Shown here piece after piece: positions 23,928-35,622 of a DNA stretch of 64,000 nucleotides. Position 1 is the first letter of the stretch. Each line of letters starts with the position of its first letter. A program made the translations under genes and the position numbers. Below the pieces are notes generated by a model. That model was not told the origin of the DNA. It did no database searches and worked only from the letters and a program-made list of their open reading frames with translations. The stretch spans positions 156,587,293 to 156,651,292 of the forward strand of contig CM043958.1 in the NCBI GenBank assembly GCA_014529385.2, in the 5' to 3' direction. Origin of the DNA: Adiantum capillus-veneris (lineage: Eukaryota; Streptophyta; Polypodiopsida; Polypodiales; Pteridaceae).

Positions 23928-24070
23928 CCCAGCTGATTGAGCGCGTGTGTGTGTATGTGTGTGGTTCCAAAGACCAAGGCGAGTCACGAAACGGCATCAT
24001 TTGCTAGCCTACGAGACAAATTAGGGGCGTGTGTTTGTGTTTGTGTGTGTGTGAAAATGGCGGGTAGCGG

Positions 24071-24071
<1 letters not shown>

Positions 24072-24136
<65 letters not shown>
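24072..24136. repeat. (TG)n microsatellite in the LARD
   Basis: About 65 bp of TG, preceded at 23945-24052 by shorter interrupted GT stretches. The GA and GT tracts lie about 150 bp apart in an otherwise GC-richer part of the element (23780-24560). Confidence 0.95.
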
Positions 24137-24137
<1 letters not shown>

Positions 24138-24589
24138 GTGATCACTTGAAGGCAGCAAAAAGTGATGCAGGCGGCGAGAAGGTTGCAGGCCAGCATTTGT
24201 GAGTCTTCGGGTCCGGGTCAGCAAGTGATCAATGCAGGAGAGGTCAAGTGCCAAGCCAATCAAGTGGGCATCTACTTATTATAGGCAAGTGGTAGGCTGC
24301 AGCGCAAGAAACGGCAATAGGGGCCACTCTCTGTGTAGAGCAGGATGGCACGCAGATCCACCAGAGAAGCATGCGAGAGTGGGGCCGTGCGTGCATCGCG
24401 GGCGGATCACGACATTTTTGTGAGCAGGGTAGTCCAAAGGCAGCTCGTTCATATATATATTTTTTGGATGGTATCTCCAAGGGGAGGTTCTCACAGGAAA
24501 TTTGACGGTGTGTGAGCAAAGTTGCGCCCAAGCAAGCAAACAGTCACATGATGATCTGTGTGTAGCGACCATGGAGTGTTAGTAAAATT

Positions 24590-26780
24590 GAAAAGAAAAC
24601 TTTTCATTCTTGAAAATTCTTTAATTTTCCACTTTCTATGTTTCAATTGAACATTTTTGAGCCATATCAACGTTAATAAGTGCTCATGTATCTCCCAATC
24701 TCACTTGACCAAACTTTTTGAACTATTACTATCCAAATGGGGGAAAATTTCAATGAAACCATGCTATCCATCTTCAAAATGATGATTCTTTAGACATGTA
24801 CACACTGGGTTAGAATAAACTTATGCACAATGGTTGTTTCCAATTCAACAAATTGAGATGCATACACAAAATGTAGAGCATAAATTCGTCCCAATTGCAA
24901 TTCCATAGCCAATCATCAATCATTACAATCTTGAATTACTCATATTCCAAATCTCAATCACTCAATCCGAATTAGGTTTGTCATTTTGGGTTTGTATGAC
25001 CACACTCACTTGAGTAAGGTATTTGCAAATGCACATGTCATTAAAATTTTCACCATTTCCAATCAAAATGGCACATGCACAACTCATTGAAATCTTTACC
25101 TTCTCTGATGAAATTGGCACACAGATCATAATGGTAATGCACATAAATCATTTTCGATTGAGTGACAATTGAATAATCCCAAGTCAATAAATCATATACA
25201 CACTAAATTTTTAGGTCTTTTAATCATTACAATTGGCAACCAAGACCAATTATTCATCTTCAATTTGGACATCAAATGCCATTGAGTAGGTACTAGGCAC
25301 ATATATTATTGCATTTTTTCCATGTTTCTCAAATTGATTCATCATTAGCATGGCAATGCACTAAAAATCTATACAATTGAGTACCAATTGTGTGATCTAT
25401 CCCAATCACTTTTGTGACACACACATCAACTATTTGGCCAAATTAATCATCATAATTGGAAAAAAATACCAATTATACGTTCACCTATTGGACTGCACAT
25501 GCCATTGATTGGCACACACGCCCAAATTTAGGCCAAAAATTTATTGATATAATCCATCAATTTCTCATTGCAATGCTCAAATTGCAAGCTCGATCAAGCA
25601 TACTTGAATGCATGCTTACTCGATTTATAAAAAATATAACAGTATTTTAATCCAGTCAAGCAATGCACATACTCAAAAATTAAGCACAAAAGTTCAAATT
25701 TGACTCAATCGGTAAAGTATCGGTAAAGTATTTAGGCTTACACATAATAATTTCACACACTTTTCATGCATATTTCACAATCAAAAGTCATTTAGTTGCC
25801 CCAATTGACCATCAATCTTTGAAAATCAAGTGGTCTTGGATGGGCACACACAACAAATTCTACCCAATTTTTTGGCATTTAGGCTTATCCAATGATTAAT
25901 TTAGCATAGCATACACATAAATTACATGATTGCATACTCATATCCCATCAATTCCATCAATTTATATGCATGCACACACTCAAGATTAGGTGCACACACA
26001 CTTGAATTTTTTGACAGTTTTTTTTCCCTCTTTGGTGCATTACACACACAATGATTTTTATGCATACACATGAATTCTTGATGAGAATTAAGCATTATCT
26101 TGACACACACAAAGTTCATTAGGCAAAATTTGACCATCAATTTCATTCAAAGTGAATCAAATTCGGTGCAAAGTGTAGGTCAATTGATTTACACACCTAA
26201 TTATAGCAAATAATTAGCACACATTGAACCACATTAATCAATCAAGAAAATACATGAGCAAGTGAGTGCACTTACATCGTAATCACACTCCAATCTATTC
26301 CTTTGCTCCATGCGAAGAAGCCTCATTGCACAGACAAGTGTGTGTGCACCATCAAATCGGCTCCAAAACTTGACCATTGTAGGTCAAAAATCGAACACTC
26401 AAATCATCAAATTAGGCATAAATTAGCACAATTAACTTGATTAGAGTGATGATTCCACCTCTTATAAGGGGATTAATCATACATTACACATCAAATGTTA
26501 GCAGTTAGGTTAGCAAAGTTAGTAAAAAACTAGTAAAAATTAGCATGAAATTAGTACAATTAGCATGGAAATGAAGCAAAATTAGTAAGGGTTAGTATAA
26601 AATTAGTAAAATTGGGGGTTTGGGGTATTCATAACTCAGCAATTAGCTTCAAATACTTGCACAACGTCATCAAATCAAATCAAAATTGAGTTACACACAC
26701 TCAAAACCAATGAAATTAGTAATGAAATTAGTAATGAAATTACTCTATTCTAAACATCCTATACTCCATAGCTTAGGTTA
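24590..26780. other. LARD interior, AT-rich CA/TCAAT-rich non-coding sequence
   Basis: Low-information sequence with frequent CACACA, CAATTGA and ATTAGCA words. Near 26500-26750 GTTAGCA/AATTAGTA words recur about every 10-20 bp (AGTAAAAATTAGCATGAAAT and similar). No open frame is convincing. Confidence 0.5.
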
Positions 26781-26784
26781 TCGA

Positions 26785-26802
26785 TCCCCGACAGCGGCGC
26801 CA
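26785..26802 (-). other. Primer-binding site, tRNA-Asp type
   Basis: The minus strand reads TGGCGCCGCTGTCGGGG two bases inside the 5' LTR. It is nearly the same as the site of element B at 31065 (TGGCGCCGCTGCCGGGG). Confidence 0.75.
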
Positions 26803-26804
26803 AA

Positions 26805-27779
26805 TGTTGGGGGCAATCGTAGCATAGTCTAATCAACCCAAGACCAATAAATTTATCAATCCTAGGATTGGCAACCCGGCTAGGGCATGGAAGCACGAGC
26901 ATCTGATGTACCAAATGAGACGATTCAAGAGTATTCTCATCCAATGCAATAGAGATTAATCATTAATCACTAGCTCTAATCACATCATCAAACAAGCATC
27001 ACCTACACACATTAAGTCCATTGAAGTCCGACTTACCATAGACTAGAATCCCAAATCACACTAATGATAAGCACACACTAATTGCATTGGTGTTGGCCTC
27101 TCCAATCACCACATGCCAATCAAGGCACTTCATCAAAAGCTACACACACAAGGTGAATGGTGCTAGAGTTTCATAAAACCCATCCACACACAAGCAAACA
27201 ATAGGGCATATACACTAATTACAAGATTAAGAACCAACTTAATCAACTTAACTAGAGATGTTAAATATCGCAAATCGAATGCTCATAGAAGGATAAGAGT
27301 GGTTAATAAGTAAGAAGTCATCACACACACTCAAATATAGAATAATGAGAAAGGTGAAACTACTTCATGACATAATGGAATAGATGAATTAAAACTAATG
27401 AGAAAGTAGAGCTTAAATAAAGAAAGCTTCTCTAATTACAATGGATTAGCACTAGCCTCTTAAGCATGGGCATTAAGCTCAAGGCTAGGCAATCCATAGA
27501 GTGAACACTCAAGAGAGAGAGAGCTCTCAAAAGTGGATTCTCAAGAGTGGATACTCAAGAATGAAGCCTCCTTGCATAAAGGCTTCCTTATAAAAGGCTT
27601 TCACCACAATCCCTTCAACTATGGGTTTAAATTTGAGCCCTCTAGCTAGCACATACAACTTTGGAACTCCCAATGAGCCCAAGACCTTATACAAAGTGAG
27701 TAGGAAACATTGTGCACATCCATAGCACATCCCCTGCTTGATGCATAATCGGTGTAGCCTGTGTTAGCGGCTGTTAACA
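26805..27779 (-). repeat. 5' LTR (minus orientation) of the LARD
   Basis: Direct partner of 20483-21456. The primer site lies just outside its left edge at 26785-26802. Confidence 0.85.
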
Positions 27780-27784
27780 CTTGG

Positions 27785-28297
27785 TAATTTTTTTATGATA
27801 GACTTAAAATTTGTTTGCATATTCCCTTTTGGGTTTTAATGGGCTTTTTTCACCTCAAACCGAGCTAACCAATGGTACATACACCGGTGGCTATTGTTTC
27901 ATAGCATGCCTAGAGCTAGGTTGATAAGCAATGACGATTTAACTCTAAGACATTTCTTTATAAAGAGCCAAAAAAACACTAGTTTCCTTCATTCATTTTC
28001 AAGTTTCTCTGAGTTTCTATTTTCAAAAGCTAGTCCTACATTTCTAGTTTCTAGTTTCTCTACGTCCCGTAGTGTGTATGCTAATTAGCATATAGAGTAT
28101 GATAGTTAGCATTCATGGTATGCTAGGCTGCATAAATAGTTACCATACTAAACTTACCATATAGCATACATGGCATGCTTATATAGGTTGTAGTCTAAGT
28201 TTTTTGTCGCAAGCCTCCCAAAGCCATGCCCACATATGCTAAATATCATACACACTATGATAATTAGCATATGAGTAATTATGTTATATTTTCTTGA
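27785..28297. other. No gene; AT-rich sequence with GCATA/TAGCAT words
   Basis: 28070-28200 repeats TAGCATA-like words and includes the perfect 16-bp palindrome TATGCTAATTAGCATA at 28077-28092. No coding motif is seen. Confidence 0.4.
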
Positions 28298-28588
28298 TCA
28301 TACCCTAGTTAGTACAACTTTATGCATTTTGTGGAAGTCTCTTGATTCCTTTGTAGACTTTGTCTTGGTTTTGGTCATTCCCATGGCATCTACAAGTTCA
28401 AGATTATGAGTCCTAAGATATGTAACCCCTCTCACATCAATACATCGGTCTCCATTATTGACAACCTCAACTTGCTCTTGAAACTCAGGGTTTCCCAAGT
28501 CTTTACAAACATAGCACTTATGTTGGATGTCTACATAGGTTCTAGCTCCCTTACCACTAGTGTAATGGTAGTACATATGCATGGTCAA
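28298..28588 (-). pseudogene. Terminal exon-like segment of a minus-strand gene
   Basis: A 96-codon minus-strand frame contains YYHYTSGKGARTYVDIQHKC, YVCKDLGNPEFQEQVEVV and CIDVRGVTYLRTHNLELVDA. The composition and Cys pairs (HKCYVCKD) look protein-like, but I do not recognise the family. It lies downstream on the same strand as the exons at 29018-29640 and may be the 3' end of that gene. It could be a relic. Confidence 0.35.
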
Positions 28589-28643
28589 TGGAATTTCTAG
28601 TCATTGTGATTTTCCCTCAATATGATAGCTCATTTTTTGTGCT

Positions 28644-28740
28644 TTCTTGGCCATAAGGATAGTCAAGGATGTTTTAGAAGAATAAGGATAGTCAAGGATG
28701 TTTCTTGGCCATAAGGATAGTCAAGGATGTTTCAGAAGAA
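28644..28740. repeat. Three-copy short tandem repeat
   Basis: ATAAGGATAGTCAAGGATGTTT occurs three times, about 30 bp apart; two copies carry the leading TTCTTGGCC. Confidence 0.85.
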
Positions 28741-29017
28741 GTGTCACAGACCACTTATTCTTGCACATTTGATAAGTGTTCTAGGTTAACTTGATTGACA
28801 CTTTCCTCAATGGACACTCGACTCACTTATATTTTGGCAGTCTGACACCCAATCGGTACCAAGCTCCTGATCTCAAGAACCCTAAACAATTTAGAAATTC
28901 AAACCTAACCTGTTACTTGGAAATTTTTTGAATCCCTTGGATCATTTTTTGTACTTCAACTCTTCTTGTGCACCAATGTCCTTGCTTGTACAAGAATCAA
29001 CAACAACAAGACCTTGA

Positions 29018-30106
29018 TTATCTTACTAGTTTTTGGTGTGATTGGATGTCTTTGCATTGTAAGGTTGCACAACCATTCGGTAGGTATGCTTCTCTTGCAA
29101 GTGAGGCCCTACATTCAGTTCCAAGGGAGCATGTAGCAGTAAAGCAGAAAAGGTGATAGTTATGCTCAGAAGGCACCTTGACCATTGCAATAATTTGTTG
29201 TACTTCAAGGGGCAGACCATAGCCAGTACCCTGGTTTTTTCTGACATTGTCTTGTACATCTCTATATTTAATAAAACTAGCAAGGGCTAGATGAATGAGG
29301 GCATTCTGGAAAAAGGAGCCCTGCAACTTGGACTCCATGTGCACCAAAAGGTCAAGTTGACTTTTCGAGGTATGCACTTTGGATTTTGCAATGTCCACCT
29401 CAACCTATAGAATAAAGATAAAAAGAGCATTGTTAGTACATGAGTTACCTAAGCACATGTACCAAACATAGAGTGCATATATGAAAATTACGGACACTTA
29501 CTAGTTGATAGGTTATGTCTATGTCACTATCAATGGGCTCATCTTTGCTATGAGGAAACCTCAAAGCCTCTATGGTGTCTTTCAATGTGTCTATTTTGAC
29601 TTTAATCTCTATTTTTCACTGTGCATCCACACCATTACTTTAGAATAGAGTCTGCAACTCCTTCTTAGCTGCTTGCAACCTCTATCTCATGCCAATGAAA
29701 ATTGAAGTGACCTTTGTATTTTTTGCATTCAAAGTCCTTGCAGATTCTAGGCCCTCTTGCACATTTTGGAATGATTTTTAATCATATTGTACTTGTGTTT
29801 GCAAATGAAGGATAGCTGCCTTTTAGGTGTTTCCAGTCCTCCGGCCCACAAAATGAAGAAGTTTCCATCTCGAGTCAACTATTGTGATAAGGCAAAGGTG
29901 TGTCCTTGGTAGATTTTGTAGTGCTTGTACCTGCAAAGGCCATGTACTCCTATATTTCAACACACTCATGTCAATTTTTTGAGCTAGAAGCTGGAGATTA
30001 CGTATTCTCCACGTGTTAATGTGGCCCTCATATTAATCCTTCTCTTGAATATCCTGCAAGTACTACACCTCAAACTCATCTCAATTGGGCCTAATGGCTA
30101 CCTCAC
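29018..30106 (-). pseudogene. Spliced minus-strand gene interrupted by element B
   Basis: Minus-strand exons: about 29640-29502 (IDTLKDTIEALRFPHSKDEP then IDSDIDITYQL) joins in phase to 29404-29018 (VEVDIAKSKVHTSKSQLDLL, LPLEVQQIIAMVKVPSEHNY, ATCSLGTECRASLAREAYLP). The 97-bp intron has a perfect GTAAGT donor and a CTATAG acceptor. Upstream segments (30100-29640) contain coiled-coil-like, Gln/Lys-rich stretches with stops (TGA after DAQ, where CGA would fit). Across the element-B insertion the frame continues at 41591. Family unknown; at least two nonsense codons make it a probable pseudogene. Confidence 0.4.
29405..29501 (-). other. Intron of the interrupted minus-strand gene
   Basis: On the minus strand, donor CAACTA/GTAAGTGTCC and acceptor TTATTCTATAG/GTTGAG. 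Both exons stay in phase 0 when joined. Confidence 0.6.
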
Positions 30107-31063
30107 TGTTGACCGTTGGGTCAACAACACAACATAACTCAAGTTTCGTACCAAAGTCTTATCTTTTGCGAGTTATGAAATGCTGCAGATTATGGCTATA
30201 AACGTCATTTGTAATGAGTAGTTATTCTAGTTTCAGAAGCCGGGGTGCAATGGCACTTCCAGATTGTAAATACAAAGCCATTTGACCCTTTCAACCCCAT
30301 TTTTGGTTAAACCTAAGGTAGCCTTAGTATATAAGGTACCTAAGTCATTTTGTAAAAGGAGACTTTAATCATAATCAAAACTTTAGCACTGCCGTCTACT
30401 GTGTGTGAGAGAGAAAGAGAGTGAGCGTGAGCTTTATCCTCTCACTAAGCCCGGCTCGCTCAACACATTGGAGATCCGACTGCACCATTGTTGTAGGCTT
30501 GAGGAGAGCTACGCGACAACGCCAAGCATTCCACATGAGACAAAGCGCACACATCGACGCATCTACGAGCTATTTGTGGCCGTAAGTGTATCAAACGATG
30601 TCTGTTTTCTGCTTGCTAGTAGTCTATAGAATCGTGGCGACATAAGCTACGCAAAGGTACTCATAAATTTCAGTTTCGGGCACTTTCAAAATTCTGCTCT
30701 GTCATCCTACGCGTTTTCCGCAGATGGGTTTAGAGTGAGGGTTTTGAGTGTAGAAGCTTAGGGACAGGTGTATCCTAGTGAGGGGATGGTGTTCCTTAAG
30801 TTTCGTACGAATCTGGCATGATTAGGTGAGTTACCTTCCGTATGTGTGTATGTGGCTAGGTGGTGTAGTTGAGAGTAGTGAGGTTCTTGATTGTGGTTTA
30901 GTTGGCCTTCTAGAGTGTTGTATGTGTAGGATGGTCTTAGCCTGACAAGCTAAAGAGATTTCCTCCATGTGCCTATCGTGTCATCTGTGTCCTCGATTGA
31001 CATTATGTTGATCTAGGTAGTGTTTGCATGCACTTCATGGGTGTGTGAGTCGCTCCCGCAACA
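30107..31063 (+). repeat. 5' LTR of element B
   Basis: TGTTGACC...GCAACA, 957 bp. It differs from the 3' LTR at about 18 positions by eye, all but one transitions. It contains the half-palindrome CATCCTACGCG at 30703-30713. Confidence 0.9.
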
Positions 31064-31064
31064 T

Positions 31065-31082
31065 TGGCGCCGCTGCCGGGGA
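31065..31082 (+). other. Primer-binding site, tRNA-Asp type
   Basis: TGGCGCCGCTGCCGGGGA begins one base after the 5' LTR. This sequence type is used by Tat and Athila retrotransposons. Confidence 0.8.
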
Positions 31083-33932
31083 CACAAGGACCTAAGTAGG
31101 TTTCCTACTAACACTCGTGTGATGGTTGCTTGATTTAGTTTTGGCTAAAGAAAGCGTTTTTCTTAAGTGGATCCGGAAGAGGATATTCCGCGATCAAGTG
31201 GATAGCCAGGAAGTGTGTGTCTTGCCGAGGGTCTGCGACTACATAGGTTTAGTTAGGATCTATGGATTAGAGTAGTTGTTGGTGGTCGAGTGATTTGTAA
31301 GGTGATAAAAGCGTTTACTAGTCCGTGTGTGGCAGTGAAGCGTTTTTCTACTCATAGATGCAAAACCCCATATGATTTGTAGGAGTAGCTTTAGGTAAGT
31401 GATCCGATTCTGATCTAGAGCTATTCAGCACTGAATTATTTGCTAAAGTGCTTGATTGCATTTGAAATCACGGAAAAGTGTGCTTTTGAGGGTAAAAATG
31501 CATTAAACAAGCTTTTGTGGATATTTTTGTATGACTGACTGATGTTGTGAATATAAAAGAGCATTTGCAAGGGTTCTATGAAGAAAACCTGCAATTCTGT
31601 AAACACAGACATCCTACGCGTAGGAGGTCTCAAGGGGGTTCTGGAGACCAAATTTGAAAATTTTGACTGCACCAGTGTGTTCAGAAGGGGGGGTTTACCT
31701 CAAGTATACATTGAAACTAGAGTTTTGACCAACTCTTGACACCCAAAAGACCAAAGACGGAGTGTCAAAAACGCGAAAACAAGAAACTTAGATTCTGAGC
31801 ACAATTTTGCATAAAAACTGGTAGGAATGCTTGAAAAGTAGTGCTCAAGACTTGGGGATGCCTGTGGATGAATTCTGCCAAAAATTTCATCAGTAGACAT
31901 CCTACGCGTAGGATGTGTCCAGGGCACTTTTGGTAGGGAATTTGGGAAAACTGAGGTTACCAATGGGTTCAGAGGGTAGATTTTACCCTAGTAATATATT
32001 GACTTGGGTGATTTTCCCTATTTTTGTTGACCAAAAGCTAAAAGGCGGAGTCAGAAAACGTAAAATTTCAGAAAAGGCTTAAATTGAGTGATTTTTGCAT
32101 GTTTTTGCAATCGTGAAGCATACTTGCACTTACTGAGAGCATAAGGAAGCATCAGGGACACTTCAGTCTGAAAAAATAAGCAGTAGATATCCTACGCGTA
32201 GGATGTCTACTGGGTGATCTAGTGGAAATTTTAAAATTCTGAGTTGACCAGTGTGTTCAGAAGGTAGGTTTTACCCTACTTTCACCTGGAAAGGGAAACT
32301 TGACCATATCTTGACAGGATAAGACCAAAAGACGAGAATTGCCAGACATCCTACCCATATTGTGTCCAAGGCCTAATTTTGAGACCAAACCATAGGATGA
32401 CTCCAAAGGCATGTTCTAAATGTTGTATTGAGTGCATGTGATAAATTTCATCTCATTTGGGTCAGTGAAAGTGAAGATTGAACAGACTTTAGCATTTTTT
32501 CCTGAAAAAGGCAAGAACACCTAGTTTTGGGGTCTTTTGACATCCAAATTAAAATCTAAGCATAGCATTGGGTTGCTGACATCAAGGGGAAGCTATGGCT
32601 CAAGTTTGGGGCAATTCTAAGCACTTAGACATCCTACGCGTAGGATGTCTTCACCATGATTTAGCACTCCAAATCAACCTCTGAGCATACCAGTGGGTTG
32701 CTGAAGACTAGGGGAATCTTTGGTCCAAGTTTGGGTTCATTCTGAGCAAAAGACATCCTACGCGTAGGATGTCTACTGCATAATTCTGAAACCAAAATTC
32801 TACTGTGACCATACCATGCTGTCATATAGCCTTAGATAAGCCTCCTAGGCAAATTTGGTCCAATTTGGAGTTGATTTGACTTAGGAATTCATCAGAACAG
32901 ACAACAGGCTTTTGGAACAGATTCTTGATCATTTGACCAACCTATAGGTGTCAGAATCAAAAAGTAAAAATAGTTGTGAGTTTAGCACATCAAGGGGAAG
33001 CTACAGTGCAAGTTTGAGCTGAAACAGAGCAAAAAGACATCCTACGCGTAGGATGTCTCCAGGGTCATAAAGTGGTCAAATTCTACTATAGCCATAAAGG
33101 GAGGTTCTAAGTGTCTCAAGGATTCCAGAACTTTTTTCAAAAGTGAATTTGGACCTTGTTTGGCCTATTTACCAAGCAAAGACAAGAATTGTCAGACATC
33201 CTACTCTTGGAGTGCACTAGCAGCTTATGCAGCCCAAATCTTGACCTATTGGAATCCAAATTCAATTTTGAGCATACCATTGGGTTGCTGAGCACTAGGA
33301 GAATCTTGGGATCAAATTTGGACAAAATTTGAGCAGTTAGACATCCTACGCATAGGATGTCTCTAGCCTGATTTAGGACTCCAAACCAACCTATGAGCAC
33401 ACCACTGTGATCAACACATCAAGGAGAAGCTGGGGTGAAAATTTCAAGTCATTGTGAGCAAAAAGACATCCTACGCGTAGGATGTCTCAAGGCCATTTTT
33501 AGGTCCAAATGAAATTCTGAGCATACCATTGTGTTGCTGGACTCAAGGGGAGTCTCTAAACCAAATTTTGTTAATTTCTGAGCATATAGACATCCTACGC
33601 GTAGGATGTCTCTAGGCCAGTTTTAGGGTCCAACTGTACTTTTGCCCATACACAAGTGTTCACAGTGTCACAGAGATCCCAAATCTTCTTTTAAAATTGA
33701 ATTTGGACTCATTTTGACCAGTCTAAACTGCATTTCACTATTTTGGCCATAACTTTCACAAACGGTATCGGATCGGAAAAGTTTTTATATCAAAACAAAA
33801 CAACAATTTGCGAGAATTGTGATGAAACGGTTGCGGTTTTGGACATAGTTTCGACTTTTCCCTAGCCAAAGAACTTGAACACAGTGGACTAAGTCTACTT
33901 GAACCAAGCAAAAGCTCTTAAGCCCAGAAATC
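31083..33932 (+). other. Untranslated leader of element B
   Basis: 2.85 kb between primer site and the first gag ATG, without a long open frame on the plus strand. It has the palindrome array and repeated 124-160-bp units. It is longer than typical gypsy leaders. Confidence 0.7.
31607..33611 (+). repeat. Array of eleven 24-bp palindromes in the leader of element B
   Basis: The half-site AGACATCCTACG is followed at once by its own reverse complement. Copies start at 31607, 31895, 32185, 32344, 32627, 32751, 33035, 33194, 33339, 33464 and 33588. Five are perfect (32627, 32751, 33035, 33464, 33588). Four have one change, and two (32344, 33194) keep only the left half. Spacings cluster at 124-125, 145-159 and 283-290 bp. 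Flanks share a decayed unit with GAGCATACCATTGGGTTGCT and TCAAGGGGAAGCT words, so the array grew by tandem duplication. It is non-coding and sits between primer site and gag. Confidence 0.9.
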
Positions 33933-35622
33933 ATGTCTACCCTAGATTCAAACGCAGCTTACACAAGCTTGGAGATCCCGACGATAGAGGAATATCCTCC
34001 CACAATGGATCTTCCAAACTTGCAATTGATAAAGATCCATCTTGTTGAAAGAGTTTGGATGATTGGTCATGAGAGTAAAGGACTATATAGATACATTGAC
34101 GACAATGAGGTCAATATTCATAGGTGCTCAGATCCATACCTAGAAGAGATAACGTATTACAAGCTCTTATATGTCTACACATACGGAGTCAACTGCCAAT
34201 GGAGATCTATAGTTGTCGACAAGTATGGACGAGAATACAGAGTTGTAGAAAGCACAAATCCACATACTGTACTAGAAAGAGGTGGATATTTGGTCAATGA
34301 AGGACCACAAATGCCTCCACCAAACACGAGAATTCCTATAGGAATTCCAAGAAGAGAGCCACCAGGATTCCCTTCAAGAGCGATAACGAGAGAAGGATTC
34401 GGAGAGTCTTTGGTTAGACTTGTAGACAATCGACGAGTTAGACCATCCCAAGTCTAGAAATGGGTAAACAAAAAATACTCCGGAGATAAAGATCCGAGAG
34501 ATAACGTAACGACTTTTAGAAGAGTGATTAGAGCAAAGGAAATTTCAGATTTTGTGACACAGTTTGCGAGATTTGGATTGACTCTAGAAGATGATGCAGC
34601 TACATGGTTCGACTCGGTGAAAAAATGGGATTTTGAGACAATAGATGAGCTGTTTGAGGAGTTTATTGAAGAGTTCTCGCCAAAAAGCATTGCTCACAAC
34701 ACGGTCTCGCAAATCCATAGATTCAAACAAAAAGAGAATGAATCAGTACGCAAAGCATCATTACGGCTCAAGAGATATGTTAAGCTCTCTCCGAGAGCGG
34801 AATTACCTATGCAAGCACGACTGATGCTGATCTTTATCCAGGGAAGGAGACATGGGGGCCTTCAGAAGGATCTTCATATGATAAGGAGGATGACGCTAAA
34901 CGAGTTGATCAAAGAAGCTCTTTATCTAGTGGATAACTGTGAGGCATACAAAGAAAAGGACTTAAAGAGTCAAGGAGATGACACATCCTCTCAGCAGAGT
35001 GTTTCACAGATAATTGAGTCCATTGCCAAGCCAACGGCACCTATTGATCAAGAAAAGCTTATAGACGACTTGGTCAAGAGGTTGATTCCTCTTGTAAGGT
35101 CTGATTCGGGAGAGCCGAAGTGGTGTGAAATTGAGAGAAAATGGACGAACCATACGGAGGAAGAGTGCTATTATAGCATGGAAAATGCTAGGGAGAGGAA
35201 TGTACAACCTGTTCCAGAAGCACCTACTCCACCTAGATACATTACGGGGAATGCGCCATGACTAGTAGGAGTTTTAAGGCCACAGCTTGTCTTAGGAAAA
35301 CAACCTCCGCTGCCAAGTGCTAGAATGCAGGTAGACATGAGATATATGCCAATGATGGAAGCATCAAATAAAACAACGCCAGTACCAGCTACAATGTGGT
35401 ATAGCAACCAAAGTGAGTACTACCCTTCGGAGCAACAAAATGTGAGAGAAACACATGGAGTGGTGAGGCTGGTACAACCTCCACCTCCTGGGTTTCATTA
35501 GAAAGAAAGAAGGTATGAAATGGACGAAAGGACATTGCAATTCATTGCAAATAGCGGCTTATCTAGGTCAAAGCTTGCTTATAGCCAAGAGGAAATGCTA
35601 AAAGAATCTCCTAACCAGAGAC
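33933..35622 (+). pseudogene. gag (capsid) of element B, three in-frame stops
   Basis: A single frame from ATG 33933 runs to about 35622, broken only by TAG 34455-34457, TGA 35259-35261 and TAG 35499-35501. The first 174 codons form an N-terminal matrix-like part (LVERVWMIGHESKGLYRYID, WRSIVVDKYGREYRVVES). The next 245 aa hold the retrotransposon gag capsid: FARFGLTLEDDAATWFDSV, FEEFIEEFSPKSIAHNTVSQ and RLKRYVKLSPRAELPMQAR. A Pro-rich tail (RPQLVLGKQPPLPSARM) matches element C. Each stop fits a C-to-T change of CAG or CGA. A frameshift near 35622 separates it from the zinc knuckles. Confidence 0.8.

Larger units (their letters stand above)
20483..27779 (-). mobile_element. Complete non-coding LTR retrotransposon (LARD-like), TSD CTTGG
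   Basis: Two roughly 975-bp direct repeats (20483-21456 and 26805-27779) begin TGTTGGGGGCAAT and end TAACA. CTTGG flanks the whole at 20478-20482 and 27780-27784. On the minus strand, TGGCGCCGCTGTCGGGG follows the 5' LTR, matching the tRNA-Asp primer site typical of Tat/Athila elements. The purine tract AAGAAGGGGGGAA precedes the 3' LTR. The 5.35-kb interior has no gag, protease, RT or integrase motif on either strand. This fits a large retrotransposon derivative mobilised in trans. Confidence 0.85.

Noticed and set aside
23759-24263. Open frames with Thr-His or Val-Cys repeats
   Set aside because: Translations of the GA and TG microsatellites inside a non-coding LTR element.
30405-30629. 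74-codon frame repeated at 40927-41151
   Set aside because: Also due to the paired LTRs of element B; one or two amino-acid changes follow from LTR divergence. No domain is recognisable.
31607-33611. CRISPR array as an explanation for the regularly spaced palindromes
   Set aside because: Spacings are 124-290 bp, the flanks are themselves repeated, no cas genes exist, and the context is a plant retrotransposon leader.
34455-34457. Programmed read-through at the TAG in gag of element B
   Set aside because: Other stops of the same C-to-T type occur in the element, so a simple mutation is the better explanation. No read-through context can be shown from one copy.
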